Shown: positions 17,548-27,461 of the stretch, one piece after another
Layout: the number at the start of each line of letters is the position of its first letter
Numbering within the stretch: position 1 is the first letter of the stretch
NCBI GenBank assembly: GCA_030849065.1
Contig: JASAON010001598.1
Location: forward strand, 1 to 64,000
DNA: 64,000 nucleotides
Direction of reading: 5' to 3'
Origin: Jaenimonas drosophilae
Taxonomy: Eukaryota; Euglenozoa; Kinetoplastea; Trypanosomatida; Trypanosomatidae
Notes under the pieces: generated by a model
What the model was told of the DNA's origin: nothing
The model's input: only the letters and a program-made list of their open reading frames with translations
The model's database searches: none
Program-made: the position numbers and the translations under genes

Positions 17548-18951
17548 CTAAGAAACCGGGCTCGGCGGATTCTCCTTCTTGATTTCCTTCATCTCCTGAA
17601 GAATCTCCTTCATGCGGCTGAAGATGGGTGACTTGTACTTGCGTGTGGCGTCGGCGGCCAGCTCCTGCAGCGGATTCTTCTTGGCCTCCACCACCTTGTA
17701 GGCCTCAATGCACTCGAGCATCGATGGCGCGTAGGCCACAACACCCGCCTGCTTAGGTCGGAGCTCTGCAAAGTGTTGTTCCATCTCGGCGGAGGTTGTT
17801 ACAAGCTCACTCATCATGTGGAGGTGCTCGGCACGGGTGCGTTCACTCTCATCAATCTCCGCGCTGCATTGCTCCAATTCCGCGGTGAGCTTCGTGGCCA
17901 GCTCCTCGGGCTGGCCGTTGGCGGCCGCGAGGTCCTTGCGGAGCTTCACGCGTTGGTGTCGCAGGCGCATTTGGCCATCCATAATCTTCTGGATGCGATC
18001 GATGCCACACTTGAAGCGGTCGAGCTCTGCGCGCAACTTCATGGCGAGGAGGTATGCCTCTCCGTAGAGGCTGGGGTCCTCGACGGGGCTCCCCTCCGAT
18101 GGTGGCGCGTCGGAGCCGTTGGCGTACATGCTCAAGCCCTCCGGGATGTAGTTCCACTCCATCTCCGTGAGTGGGACGTTGGTGCGATTCACGCGATCAG
18201 CCTCCTCGCGCTCGATCTCATCCTTCGTCTTCTTCAGGTCGCGTTGATGAGCCGTCGTTGGCAGCAGTACCTCTCCATCCCGATCACGAGTATTCATTTG
18301 TATGGCGAAGGCCTTTTCAGAATGGCGGATGTCATTGGCCATTTCGATGCCCGCGCGAATTTTGGGGTCCTCCGCCTCAATCTCGGGGTTCACGACGTTC
18401 ATGCGTGTGGCGTCGTAATTAAGGAAGCACACGTACTGATAGGTGAGGTGGCACACACAGGGGCGGAAGAGGGGGATGAAGAGTGGCCCGTTGATTAGGC
18501 CCTCCAGCATGGTGTGGTTTTCGAGCACCGTCGTGAAGAGAATCTTGCCGCCCTCGGCGAGGAGGAGCTTGGCGGTGGCGATGTACGCCTCCCACACATC
18601 CGCGGTGATGAAGGGCGGATCGGCCACGATGTAGTCGAAGGCGCCAAGATGCTGCACGGGGATCTTCTCGGGGTGATGGAAGTCGTAGAAGACGTAGCTG
18701 CCATCCTTCTCCCACTGCCGGTCGTACTCGAAGAGGCGGCTCTGACGGCGGAGCTCGCAGATTCGGGCATCCTCCTCATCGCTTTCGTTGCCCTTGCGTT
18801 GATCCAGGGCGAAGAAGAGTGAGGGGGTGGAGAGGAAGGCGCAGCGGGTGGCGTGGTGGACCACCTCACTCACAATTGTGTCGATGGTGAGCTGCGAGTA
18901 CCAATACTGGTTGTACTCTGCCTTGACGGCATTGGGATCAAATGAGGTCAT
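17548..18951 (-). CDS. eEF1A lysine methyltransferase, EFM5/EEF1AKMT1 type, with coiled-coil tail
   Basis: A 467-aa protein. The first about 185 residues match the EFM5/EEF1AKMT1 (formerly N6AMT2) family, which methylates a lysine of elongation factor 1A with S-adenosylmethionine: YNQYWYSQLTIDTIVSEV (13-30), FLSTPSLFF, FEYDRQWEKDGSYVFYDF (74-91), catalytic DPPF (111-114), GGKILFTT, and CHLTYQYVCFLNYD (167-180). Family members are usually about 210-250 aa, so the roughly 280-residue C-terminal extension is unusual. It is highly charged and helical, with coiled-coil heptads at about 290-385 and a basic end (EILQEMKEIKKE). The extension may mediate binding to a partner; that is inference. ATG 18951 begins MTSFDPNAVK with no better downstream choice. 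Confidence 0.9.
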   Translation of the reverse strand: MTSFDPNAVKAEYNQYWYSQLTIDTIVSEVVHHATRCAFLSTPSLFFALDQRKGNESDEEDARICELRRQSRLFEYDRQWEKDGSYVFYDFHHPEKIPVQHLGAFDYIVADPPFITADVWEAYIATAKLLLAEGGKILFTTVLENHTMLEGLINGPLFIPLFRPCVCHLTYQYVCFLNYDATRMNVVNPEIEAEDPKIRAGIEMANDIRHSEKAFAIQMNTRDRDGEVLLPTTAHQRDLKKTKDEIEREEADRVNRTNVPLTEMEWNYIPEGLSMYANGSDAPPSEGSPVEDPSLYGEAYLLAMKLRAELDRFKCGIDRIQKIMDGQMRLRHQRVKLRKDLAAANGQPEELATKLTAELEQCSAEIDESERTRAEHLHMMSELVTTSAEMEQHFAELRPKQAGVVAYAPSMLECIEAYKVVEAKKNPLQELAADATRKYKSPIFSRMKEILQEMKEIKKENPPSPVS

Positions 18952-19025
18952 GTGAGTTCGGAAAATGAAAACGAAGCTGAATTCTACAACCGTAGCACAC
19001 GTGTTTAGTGGCTGCTGAAGGAGCT

Positions 19026-19056
<31 letters not shown>

Positions 19057-19538
19057 GGATAATAGGACGTAGAGCAGAACATGGAACGAAAAATCGCGCG
19101 CACACATGAAGCGCCTACACCCCACCATTGATGATGTGGCGATGGTGTGCGTGTGTTGCCGAATCTTCTGTGGATGTGCAATAACATCCATGAAAACGTG
19201 ATTCCAGCCATCTGTCGGCAGAATCTCACGTACCTCTAGAGGATGTATGTGTGCGTGTGTGTGAAAATGCTGCACATCGCCACACACACCCGGCAGCCTC
19301 ATCTAGGAAACTCATCGTGTTCTTGGTCGTCTCAGGCACACGACGACTCAGTCTTCGTGTGCATCTACACACATCTAATCGTGTGGGCCAAATTGATGGA
19401 GTACGCCGTACCTCATCGAATCATCGTTCCTGGTGAAGCACAACGCATGGTAGGCATCGGCATGCCTTATTTTTTTTTCACTTGGTTGTGGTAAGTTCGT
19501 CCCACCAACATCATCGGCTGACCAGCCTCCTCTCACGC
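18952..19538. other. Intergenic region with long AAC/TTG repeat
   Basis: About 590 bases. The notable element is a pure CAA/AAC trinucleotide repeat at 19026-19056 (about ten units; TTG on the coding strand), which may act as a U-rich splicing tract. A GT-rich stretch lies at 19241-19264. No gene seen. Confidence 0.75.
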
Positions 19539-21968
19539 CTACATCTCCGCGAGGCTATCGGCGAGTACGTCGTAGTACACGAGCACATCCAGTGGCGGTG
19601 GGCGGCTAAGTCGGCCTTCGGAGCTTGGAGTTGTGGGCTGGTAGTGCTGCCGCAAGCGAGGGAAGTAGCTCTCTACGGGTGTGGTGGCGGGGCTCGCTCC
19701 GGTGCGAGGGAGGCCGAGCTCACCGGCGAAGAAATTGAGGGCCTTCTTGTCTGTGGGGGTGTCGTGGCGTGTGGCGTTGGTTGCTCCGAGGTGCTTCCAC
19801 GCGTAGCGCTCACCAAACACCTCGCGGAAGCAGGCGAGGAGGCAGAGATAGAAGCGCATCGTAGCCTCCTCCGCTTCGCGGGCTTCTTGACGCTGCATCA
19901 AACGCTCTAACGTTCGCGTGGGAGAGGGCAGTGTCTCGGCCTCCTCATCGTCTTCCCCACGCTCACGCTTTCGACGTCGCTCGGTGGAGCACACGTTGGG
20001 TGTGTAGGAGAACAAGAAGGAGCGCTGCACATCCTCACTGGACTCAGCGGCGGTCGTGGAGGCCATCGCTGGCGTACTCACCGCCGCGAGATATCCGCCG
20101 CCACCACCCTTTGCCAGCCGCACAGGCGTTTGATCCACCAAGCGCAGCGGCGTTGGCTCCGACCCATCTTCGTTCGCATTTGTGCGTGTTGTGCTGCTGC
20201 CACAATCTTGCACCACAAACAACACCACCTTCACCACCGCCTCCAGCGAGAGGACCCCACAATCATGCCGATCGTAGCCACGCAGACGACGACGAATCGC
20301 CGCTGCGTGTCGGGCCAACGCAGGCCGCAACGCAGCCGTAGTCCACGTGGATAGCGCGGCGGGAGAAGTTGTTCTCACCTTGGCAAGTGCATCTTCCTCC
20401 TTTGGTTCCTCCACAACCTCCGCTGCCACCCTCTTGTGTGTGCTTTGGTAGGAGCTGATGGTTGAGAGAAGGCTTTCACGTGTACGTCGCACCTCCTCCT
20501 GGGCCTTGACGATGAGCTCGCGCACCTCGTCGCTGACGCGTTGCGTGGGTGAAGTGCTGGTGATGGAGGTATCAACCTTCTTCGTGGAAGATTCCTCCGG
20601 TCGTGCGGGTGAGGAAACAATGGAGGAGGTGTGTGCATCCACGGCTGTCGCGCAACAACGCCGAACCTCAACCTCAACCTGTGTGGCTGTGTTGGCGGGT
20701 GAATCATCCGCACGGAGTAGGCGACGTAGTGGCGAGGGCGTCTCGCCCTCCACGAGCAACATTGACGAGGGCAGCGCACTGAAGATACCGCCCGTGGCGA
20801 AGGCATCCACGTTGCCGGAGTGGCCGCTTGTGGGAGGTGAGGCGGGCATCAACATCGATGCGGAGCTGATGCTGTAGGGCAGGAGCAAGTCGCTATCCTC
20901 GGCGGGGAGGAGATCGTGCACGGCGGGCGGCGGACTTGGCGGTTGTGGCGCCGCCTCTCGTTCGGAGGCGGGGAGCGCCGGAAAGGCGGGCATTGAGGGT
21001 GGCATCAACACGGGCCGCGGCATGGGGCTCATTGTATCCTCGCGCTCCACCATCATCTGCTCCTCCTCGGGTTGGCTCTGGCATTCCTGGACGGCAAGAT
21101 GTGCTCTTGTGGTTTGCTGTGCCACGGGCTGTGGTGAGATGCGCTCGAGCACGAATGAATCGCCATTGTTGGCCGTTGGGGATGGGGCCTCACCCGTCGG
21201 TTCATCTCGGCTGAGAACGAAGGCCCTTCGTGGGGGAGGGGTGCAGGAACGAGAGAATGGCGATGCGTCACGTGCCGGTGCGGCGTCAGCGACTGCGGTG
21301 GTGAGCTCCCGCCCACACGATACATCGGGCGTTGGGGGCTGTGGTGGGAACGACCACGACGCCTCGGAGATCTTCGACGTTACTCCACGTATTGTTGTTG
21401 TTGGAGGAGGAAGACGGCCTTCCATCCGCATGGATACCGCCGTACTCGCAACACGGCTGGAGTTGTTGTGGCTGCGGCTGAGGGAGGTTGGCTGAGGGCG
21501 TGAGGTGCTGTGAGAGGTGGAGAAGCTGGGGAAGTCCGTAACGAGGGCGGCTACCCGAGGAACGGGTGAGCTCGGCCGGCTATGAAGGCTGCGTGAGGTG
21601 GTGAAAACATCATCGTCGTCGTCGCCGCGCCCATCCTCGCCATCTCGCTCATCCTGGTGAGGGTAAAACAGGTTGGTTCCTTGGTCCAGAAGCTCAACGG
21701 TGTCAATGGGCTTGATGAGAGAGGTCGTGGCGCTCTCGCGGGTGTACGGAGTTGGCCGATAGGAGGATGAAAATGGTGCGCGTGCCGATTTGGTGCGCGA
21801 GCGGCTCGCGTTGGGGTCAAGGGAGCCAAACGGAGCGGCAGACGACGTGCGCGGTGGCAGCTCATCATCCGTGAAGATGGGGGGTGGTGAGTCCAAGCGT
21901 GTGGCAGGACGTCCAACCTGTGAGAGGCTGCCAAGGCCCTCCTCACTACGGTGGAGGGAGCGGTGCAT
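19539..21968 (-). CDS. Hypothetical protein with degenerate EF-hand
   Basis: An 809-aa protein not recognised by family. Residues 1-500 are disordered, rich in Ser, Pro, Thr and Arg with acidic patches (a D-run near 130). A helical segment follows, with VRELIVKAQEEVRRTRESLL, then an EF-hand-like loop at 566-577 (YDRHDCGVLSLEAV) with Asp at position 1, Gly6, Leu8 and Glu11 but Ala at 12, so metal binding is doubtful. A second helical region (about 680-730) contains LMQRQEAREAEEATMRFYLC. The open frame extends to GTG 22226, with an ATG at 22214, but it passes a strong pyrimidine tract (complement of 22109-22180), so ATG 21968 (MHRSLHRSEEG) is preferred. Confidence 0.75.
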   Translation of the reverse strand: MHRSLHRSEEGLGSLSQVGRPATRLDSPPPIFTDDELPPRTSSAAPFGSLDPNASRSRTKSARAPFSSSYRPTPYTRESATTSLIKPIDTVELLDQGTNLFYPHQDERDGEDGRGDDDDDVFTTSRSLHSRPSSPVPRVAALVTDFPSFSTSHSTSRPQPTSLSRSHNNSSRVASTAVSMRMEGRLPPPTTTIRGVTSKISEASWSFPPQPPTPDVSCGRELTTAVADAAPARDASPFSRSCTPPPRRAFVLSRDEPTGEAPSPTANNGDSFVLERISPQPVAQQTTRAHLAVQECQSQPEEEQMMVEREDTMSPMPRPVLMPPSMPAFPALPASEREAAPQPPSPPPAVHDLLPAEDSDLLLPYSISSASMLMPASPPTSGHSGNVDAFATGGIFSALPSSMLLVEGETPSPLRRLLRADDSPANTATQVEVEVRRCCATAVDAHTSSIVSSPARPEESSTKKVDTSITSTSPTQRVSDEVRELIVKAQEEVRRTRESLLSTISSYQSTHKRVAAEVVEEPKEEDALAKVRTTSPAALSTWTTAALRPALARHAAAIRRRLRGYDRHDCGVLSLEAVVKVVLFVVQDCGSSTTRTNANEDGSEPTPLRLVDQTPVRLAKGGGGGYLAAVSTPAMASTTAAESSEDVQRSFLFSYTPNVCSTERRRKRERGEDDEEAETLPSPTRTLERLMQRQEAREAEEATMRFYLCLLACFREVFGERYAWKHLGATNATRHDTPTDKKALNFFAGELGLPRTGASPATTPVESYFPRLRQHYQPTTPSSEGRLSRPPPLDVLVYYDVLADSLAEM

Positions 21969-22711
21969 GTTTTGCTGCACTTCTTCTATTTCTGTTGTGG
22001 TGCAGTTGTTGCAATCTAAGCTGTTGTGGGTGGATGTACTTCGGGTATCTAAAGTGGCTGACAACGTTGGTGTACCCCACGTGGAAATGGGCGAACACCA
22101 CCGTGCCGACGAAAAAAAGAAGCAAATAATCTTGGAAGAGGTGGAGGCACAGGAGAGACGGAGAAGGTACGTGTCAGTGAATACGAGGATATTCTGACTA
22201 GAGAGTGGCAGCATACGTACAGACACAGGTGGGCAATGGTAGAGGACTTGTTACAATGGATTGCGTTCGTGTAAACGAGTTGTTGCGTTGTCTGCACATA
22301 TTGCATGAAGAGCAGCGTGGAAATGATGATTCCACGACGACCGATTGCTGAGTGAGTGGTAGAAGAAGTAGTACACGTGGCCAATCAGCGAGCAGATGGA
22401 CGTCTGAAACAAAACAAAAATACAACAACAACAACAACAACAGAGTAATGAGGTATCCTTCGCGCACTCAACATAAACGCGTGGAATGTCTCTCTCCTTC
22501 CGTGTGTGAAGGAGGAGTGGGGTATTTTTTTACATGAACGTTGGTGTTTGCGGGATTGTGGTTCCAAGTGCTCTGCCGCACCCCCACCCTCGACATGAAG
22601 AGAGAGAGAGAGGATCTTCTTCATGTGTGTGTGTGTGTGGGTTGGGGGCGGACTTTGGCGTGGGCTGAAGGGCCAACAGTTCCACCAACGAGTTATGATG
22701 AGTGGGACGCA
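21969..22711. other. Intergenic region with CAA, GA and GT repeats
   Basis: About 740 bases holding a pyrimidine-rich stretch on the minus strand (complement of 22109-22180, probable splice signal of the gene at 19539), a CAA repeat at 22420-22442, a GA tract at 22604-22614 and a GT tract at 22624-22640. No gene seen. Confidence 0.7.
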
Positions 22712-25700
22712 CTAGTTACGCCGCTGTGGCTGTGGGGCATGTGGCCCTGCTGGAGGCTTTGGCTGCAGCGAGAGAGCCCCCATGGATGGCATCCCTCGGG
22801 GACTTGGCTGAGGCCTGGGACGGTTGGCATCCATGAAGCCTCGGCCACTACGGAAGTAAGACATCTGCTTCACCCGTGGACCCAACACATTCTTCTTGGC
22901 GAAGAGTGGAGTGGGGCGGCGTGGACGTGGGGCTGGAGGTGCCTGGGGCATGAGGGTATGCCCACTCAGCCCGGCGAGTGGAGGTGCAGAGGGCTGGCCT
23001 GAGAAGGGTGACGGCACACGGAGGAAGGGCGACCCACCACTCAATCGGCCCGGGAACAAGCGCGAGCGGTGTGGCTGACGGGTGCCACCACTCCAGCGTC
23101 GATTGCGTCGCCCGCGCATGCCCGACCAGGGGCGGTGGTTGGCGCGCTGGCGTGCGTAGGAAGGAGTGCTGCCGTGGATGCCGCCAAAGACAACGATGGA
23201 GAGCTCTTCAGGGGTTTGCGGGGCGAGGCCGTTGGCGCTGTTGCCACGGCTCCACATGGGTGAGTTGCGCGCGGGGGAGTGCGCTCCGGCGCGGATGAGC
23301 TGCTCCACCAACGCCTGACCTCCCATCGCGCTAGAGTCCTCGCCGTGACCCTTCAGCGAGGAGGCGGAATACACGGGTGAGTTGCTGTAGATGCGCTCCA
23401 TCGAAACCGAGGCACGATTGGCCCAGGGCTGGGCAATCTGTGCCTCATGCAGTGGCAGCGGGACGCGTGCGGTGCGCGGGTATTGCTGAAAGGTGCGGAA
23501 GTTGTGCGGGCCGATACCCGTCGCTAGTACCTTGCGCGGGGGCATCCCGCCACGACCCGTGATGGTCGGGGCGGCGCTTTGCCCGCCAAAGCCAAATACC
23601 TGCAGGCCGAGGCCCTGAAGGCCCATGGGGCCACCACCCTGTCCGCCACCACGTCCGTAGGCGGAGCGGCTGGGGTAGCCGTAGGAAGGGCTGGGGAAGC
23701 CAAAGCCGCCGCCACTCACCACCAGGCCCGGCGCACCGCGGAAGTTGGGGTTCTGCGAGCGACCATAGCCCGCGCCGAGGTCCACCGATGGCATCAAGAG
23801 CGGGCTGGTCCGTGCCGCCCGATGATCTTGTGCGTGTTGCACATAGACGGGGGCACGTCCAGCGTAGCGGCCGCTCGACGTCGTTGCCACGGGGCCAGGG
23901 CGTCGGCCAGGAGCAGCTGGTGGTTGGTGGTTGGGGATGTTGATGTGGCCGCCAACCACCAACGGGGGGTCGCGGACGGGAGAAAGGGAGTCGCTGCCCG
24001 GGCCGCCGCGCTGCGAGGCACGACGAAGCGCCCCGCTCATGGAGGTATCAAAGGGAAGCAGCGCACGGCTGTTCGGCGGGGCGGCGAAGAAGTTGCTGTG
24101 GGAGACGGTGCTGCCCAGGAAGGGATCGCTGGAGGTGGAATGGCGGGCCTGCCAGTCTTGCAGCTGCGCCTGGAGGGAGACGCGTGGCGGGCTGCCGAAG
24201 CTCGCGTCGGGGGGAGGTTGGTTGAAGGTGGAGCGCATATCGTGCAGCGCGGCCTCGTGCATCGCCTTGCTTTCGTCGGTCTTGCTGTTCTTGGCTGCTC
24301 GGCGGGCGGCGAGGATGCGCTGGCCCGAGGAGCCGCCACCCGTCGAGCCAGCGATCGGGGGCAGCGATCCCGCCACACTGGCGTCGCCAACGGAGCTCCC
24401 CGCAGGATCGTCACTGGCGGCCTTTTGGATGGTGTTGGCGGTGGATCGCATGCGTGCAATGACGTCGCGCATATTCATGGAACCGAGTGTGGAATCAAAG
24501 CGTGTATCGCTGGTTGCGCTGCGGTCTTGCTGGGAGAGGCGGCCATCCGCGACCTGCAGGAGAGGTGCCATGAGCTGCACCGCCTGGGCGGTGTTGCCGG
24601 AGGTTGACTGCAGAATGGTTTGGATGCTAGACTTGAAGTCACGAAGCTCCTTCAGCTCCGAGGTGGTGTTGCGTCGCTGGCGCTCATACACACGAATAGA
24701 ATTCTGCAGCTCCACCATGGCAACGTGGAGCTGCTCGGCCCCCATGATGGAGTTCGAGCGGGCTGGGGAGATGCCACTGGAGTGGTCACGTGGGGAGCTC
24801 TCACTATCGTCGTCGCTGAGAAGGAAGATGCGCGAGGAGCCCTCCTTGGCGGCGGATGGCGGGATGGTGGAGCCGAGCTCAACCTCCTTCGTTTCCTTCG
24901 TCGTCCCATCCTCTGGTACCGAGGCGGTGCGATGCGTGCGGTCAATGTTGCCACCACTGGGTGATGCCTTCAGTCCAGGAATCTCCACGCTGCCGGCACC
25001 ACCACCCTGGGCAATGCTGACGCGGCCGCGCTGAGCCGAGACATTGCCGCGCGACGAAGGCGGCGCGAGGGGCACGCGGGCGGAGATGAGGCCCTTGGAG
25101 GTGGCCTGGACGTTGTCAGCAATCTCACTGTCACTGACGTACTCGCTCGACGTACGTCGTGCGGAGCCGCTCTTTGTTGTGTGGATGCTACGGCCACTTC
25201 TCGAGGTTCCTGTGCGTGGTGCCGACGGATCTGCACCCACCGTACCCGCCAGCTCGTCCTCATCCTTGGCCAGCTCCTGTGGAGCAATGGCGTGCTGGCA
25301 GTGAGGGCAACTGAGTACCGCAGAGATTTTGGGAACAGGCTCATCATCTGGAAACACAAAGGAAACATCGTCGTCGTCGTCCGTGATGCCTGTGCCATAT
25401 CCGCCCAGGTACCCCTCCCCCTCAGTTTGCGTGCTTTCGTTTTTGGTGTACATCGCCAACATGGAGAGGCGCTCCTCCAGCGAGGTGGAGTGGTGGGTGC
25501 CGCCAATCGATGATGGAGAGGCCTCCGACTGGCCGCCCTCACCCGCGACGGTGGCGACCTGCACAAAGGCATCGCGCCCGTTGAAGGCCGTCATGGTGCC
25601 AATGTGCTGCTGCGTCACGAGGCCGTTCTGCATGGCGTAGAGGTGGTCCAACCGCTGAAGCTCATGGCGCTGCTGGTCGGACTCCATCAGAGCCGTCGTG

Positions 25701-27085
25701 TACTCATTTTCACGATGCAGCAGCTGCACGAGGCTCTTGCCAAGGTTGGTGACGCTGGAGCCAATGTACTCAGCCACCGAGGAGACGAACATGGGCACCC
25801 GCGCCTTCCTCCACTGCTCGCGCAGCTCATGCATGGTGAGACGTGTGTTGGCCACCTCCTGCTCAAAGGTGCTAAGGAAGCCAACAAGCTCCGCGGCACT
25901 CTGCAGGGCCAGGGCGTTGGCCTTGATGCAGTCGTAGAGCTCATCCTTCATTTGGCTGGTGGGGTCGATACTGATGCGGGAGAGCCGTTCCAGGGCCCGT
26001 TTCGCCTCAAAGGAGATGGAGTGGAAGGTCTGGAACTTGGCCAGCTCATCACTCACGAGGCTGGCATCAGGAGGAGGTGGTACCACACGTGCGGCATCCT
26101 CAGAGGCAAGGAGTGTGGTGTACTTCTCAGGATGCTGCGCACGATCCATGAAGCTGGTCGTGTAAAAGTACGGCGTCGTCACACACTCGTGGCCCGAGAT
26201 GAAGTCCTCCATCTCCATGGCATGTATCTCATGGCATGCGATGGCCTTCTCCGCATGGCGGAGGTATTGGTTGTGTTGCTGCAGGATATAGTCCTTTTCT
26301 TGCTGCACACGGCTGAGTTTGGCTTCCAAATCGGCCAAGGTGAGCTTCATGCGAGCCTCCTGCGTGCGTCCCTCCACATCGGCTGCGATAACCTGCAAGG
26401 TTTCGGCGGAGTACACCCCATTTCCGGTGTCTTCCTGACCTTTGCGCTGAAAACGCCCAAACTTTCCGAGCTCTCGGCGGAGGGTGATGATAGCGGCCTC
26501 CTTCTGGGAGATGGTAACGAGGCCCTCGGCGACTCGGTTCTGCGAGGCCTGCAGCTCCTCCTCCCGCAGCACTAACTTCTCCTGCACAACATCCATCTCG
26601 GAGCGAATTTGGCTCACTTCTTTCCGAAGTTGCTCAATCGTGATGTCCTGCTTCGCCACCTGCTGAAGAAGATTGGCATTGCGCTCCTCGGCGTCTGCCG
26701 CACGCTTCTTCACGGAGGAGTGCTCCTCCTGCAGGGAGTGCATGTCCCTCTGAAGCACGGAGTACTGTTGGTTGCGTGTGAGGAGGTCCTCCTTGGTACG
26801 TTCAAGGGTGAGCTTGGTTGTGGCAAATCGGTTCTGCACGGTTTCGAAGAGCTCAAAGGATACCTGGATGGTTGGCACGGTTTCGGCAGGGATGACGCCC
26901 TCCTCACCAGAGAGGAGCTTCTTAATGGTGCCGTAGTTTGGGGTGCCCATGCTGCTGAGAATGCGGTTGTAGTCCTCCACCTGCCTCACTACGTTGCTCT
27001 TGCCGAGAGCGAGGTCCTTCGTGGTGGAGGCTGGGCCACCGCTTGCCCCTCCATCACTCCCGACATCGGAGGGCAGGCGCGACAT
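22712..27085 (-). CDS. Large coiled-coil protein with Gly/Arg/Pro-rich tail
   Basis: A 1457-aa protein of unknown function. After a short acidic/Ser lead, residues about 75-270 form a long coiled coil (RTKEDLLTRNQQYSVLQRDM, QLRKEVSQIRSEMDVVQEKL). A helical region with TMHELREQWRKARVPMF follows at about 420-440. A lone CPHC pair (SCPHCQHAI) lies mid-protein. After a second short helical block (about 780-870) the C-terminal 400 residues are low complexity, rich in Gly, Pro, Arg and Ser with many aromatic-Gly pairs such as GYGYPSRSAYGRGGG, reminiscent of RNA-binding or condensate-forming tails, though that is inference. A cytoskeletal role is equally possible. ATG 27085 follows a strong Py tract; the longer frame starts at GTG 27148. 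Confidence 0.85.
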   Translation of the reverse strand: MSRLPSDVGSDGGASGGPASTTKDLALGKSNVVRQVEDYNRILSSMGTPNYGTIKKLLSGEEGVIPAETVPTIQVSFELFETVQNRFATTKLTLERTKEDLLTRNQQYSVLQRDMHSLQEEHSSVKKRAADAEERNANLLQQVAKQDITIEQLRKEVSQIRSEMDVVQEKLVLREEELQASQNRVAEGLVTISQKEAAIITLRRELGKFGRFQRKGQEDTGNGVYSAETLQVIAADVEGRTQEARMKLTLADLEAKLSRVQQEKDYILQQHNQYLRHAEKAIACHEIHAMEMEDFISGHECVTTPYFYTTSFMDRAQHPEKYTTLLASEDAARVVPPPPDASLVSDELAKFQTFHSISFEAKRALERLSRISIDPTSQMKDELYDCIKANALALQSAAELVGFLSTFEQEVANTRLTMHELREQWRKARVPMFVSSVAEYIGSSVTNLGKSLVQLLHRENEYTTALMESDQQRHELQRLDHLYAMQNGLVTQQHIGTMTAFNGRDAFVQVATVAGEGGQSEASPSSIGGTHHSTSLEERLSMLAMYTKNESTQTEGEGYLGGYGTGITDDDDDVSFVFPDDEPVPKISAVLSCPHCQHAIAPQELAKDEDELAGTVGADPSAPRTGTSRSGRSIHTTKSGSARRTSSEYVSDSEIADNVQATSKGLISARVPLAPPSSRGNVSAQRGRVSIAQGGGAGSVEIPGLKASPSGGNIDRTHRTASVPEDGTTKETKEVELGSTIPPSAAKEGSSRIFLLSDDDSESSPRDHSSGISPARSNSIMGAEQLHVAMVELQNSIRVYERQRRNTTSELKELRDFKSSIQTILQSTSGNTAQAVQLMAPLLQVADGRLSQQDRSATSDTRFDSTLGSMNMRDVIARMRSTANTIQKAASDDPAGSSVGDASVAGSLPPIAGSTGGGSSGQRILAARRAAKNSKTDESKAMHEAALHDMRSTFNQPPPDASFGSPPRVSLQAQLQDWQARHSTSSDPFLGSTVSHSNFFAAPPNSRALLPFDTSMSGALRRASQRGGPGSDSLSPVRDPPLVVGGHINIPNHQPPAAPGRRPGPVATTSSGRYAGRAPVYVQHAQDHRAARTSPLLMPSVDLGAGYGRSQNPNFRGAPGLVVSGGGFGFPSPSYGYPSRSAYGRGGGQGGGPMGLQGLGLQVFGFGGQSAAPTITGRGGMPPRKVLATGIGPHNFRTFQQYPRTARVPLPLHEAQIAQPWANRASVSMERIYSNSPVYSASSLKGHGEDSSAMGGQALVEQLIRAGAHSPARNSPMWSRGNSANGLAPQTPEELSIVVFGGIHGSTPSYARQRANHRPWSGMRGRRNRRWSGGTRQPHRSRLFPGRLSGGSPFLRVPSPFSGQPSAPPLAGLSGHTLMPQAPPAPRPRRPTPLFAKKNVLGPRVKQMSYFRSGRGFMDANRPRPQPSPRGMPSMGALSLQPKPPAGPHAPQPQRRN

Positions 27086-27461
27086 GGATGACAGAAGAAA
27101 CTCAGCGTCAAAATGTTGGTGTGTTGATCGTCGCCCAACAAACACCACAACTTAAACAAGGAAAAAAAAAGAAGGAAACAAGAACTAGGATGAGATGATC
27201 TCCCTATACTGAAATGGTAAAAACCTGGAGGATAATAGAAGAACACATGGAGAGGAGGTGAGGGTTAGGTAGGTGGTATGTGGACGACAGCTCGTGATGA
27301 GCTAGTGAGTGAGTAGTGCAACAACAGCACATCATCATGGCCAAGGCTTTAGCTGAGACTAACAACGTGTAGGATGTGGCTGTTCAAGAAGGCCTTGGGC
27401 ACAACACTGTCCATCCAGTCCCTTCACGAGAGGAAAAACCAAGCACGCGCACACACACGTG
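27086..27461. other. Intergenic region
   Basis: About 375 bases with the splice signal described at 27151-27175 and no gene. Confidence 0.7.
27151..27175 (-). promoter_or_regulatory. Probable trans-splice acceptor for the 1457-aa coiled-coil gene
   Basis: On the minus strand CCTTCTTTTTTTTTCCTTG leads to TTTAAG with AG at 27151-27152, 65 bases upstream of ATG 27085. This is the clearest polypyrimidine/AG signal in the window. Confidence 0.65.
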
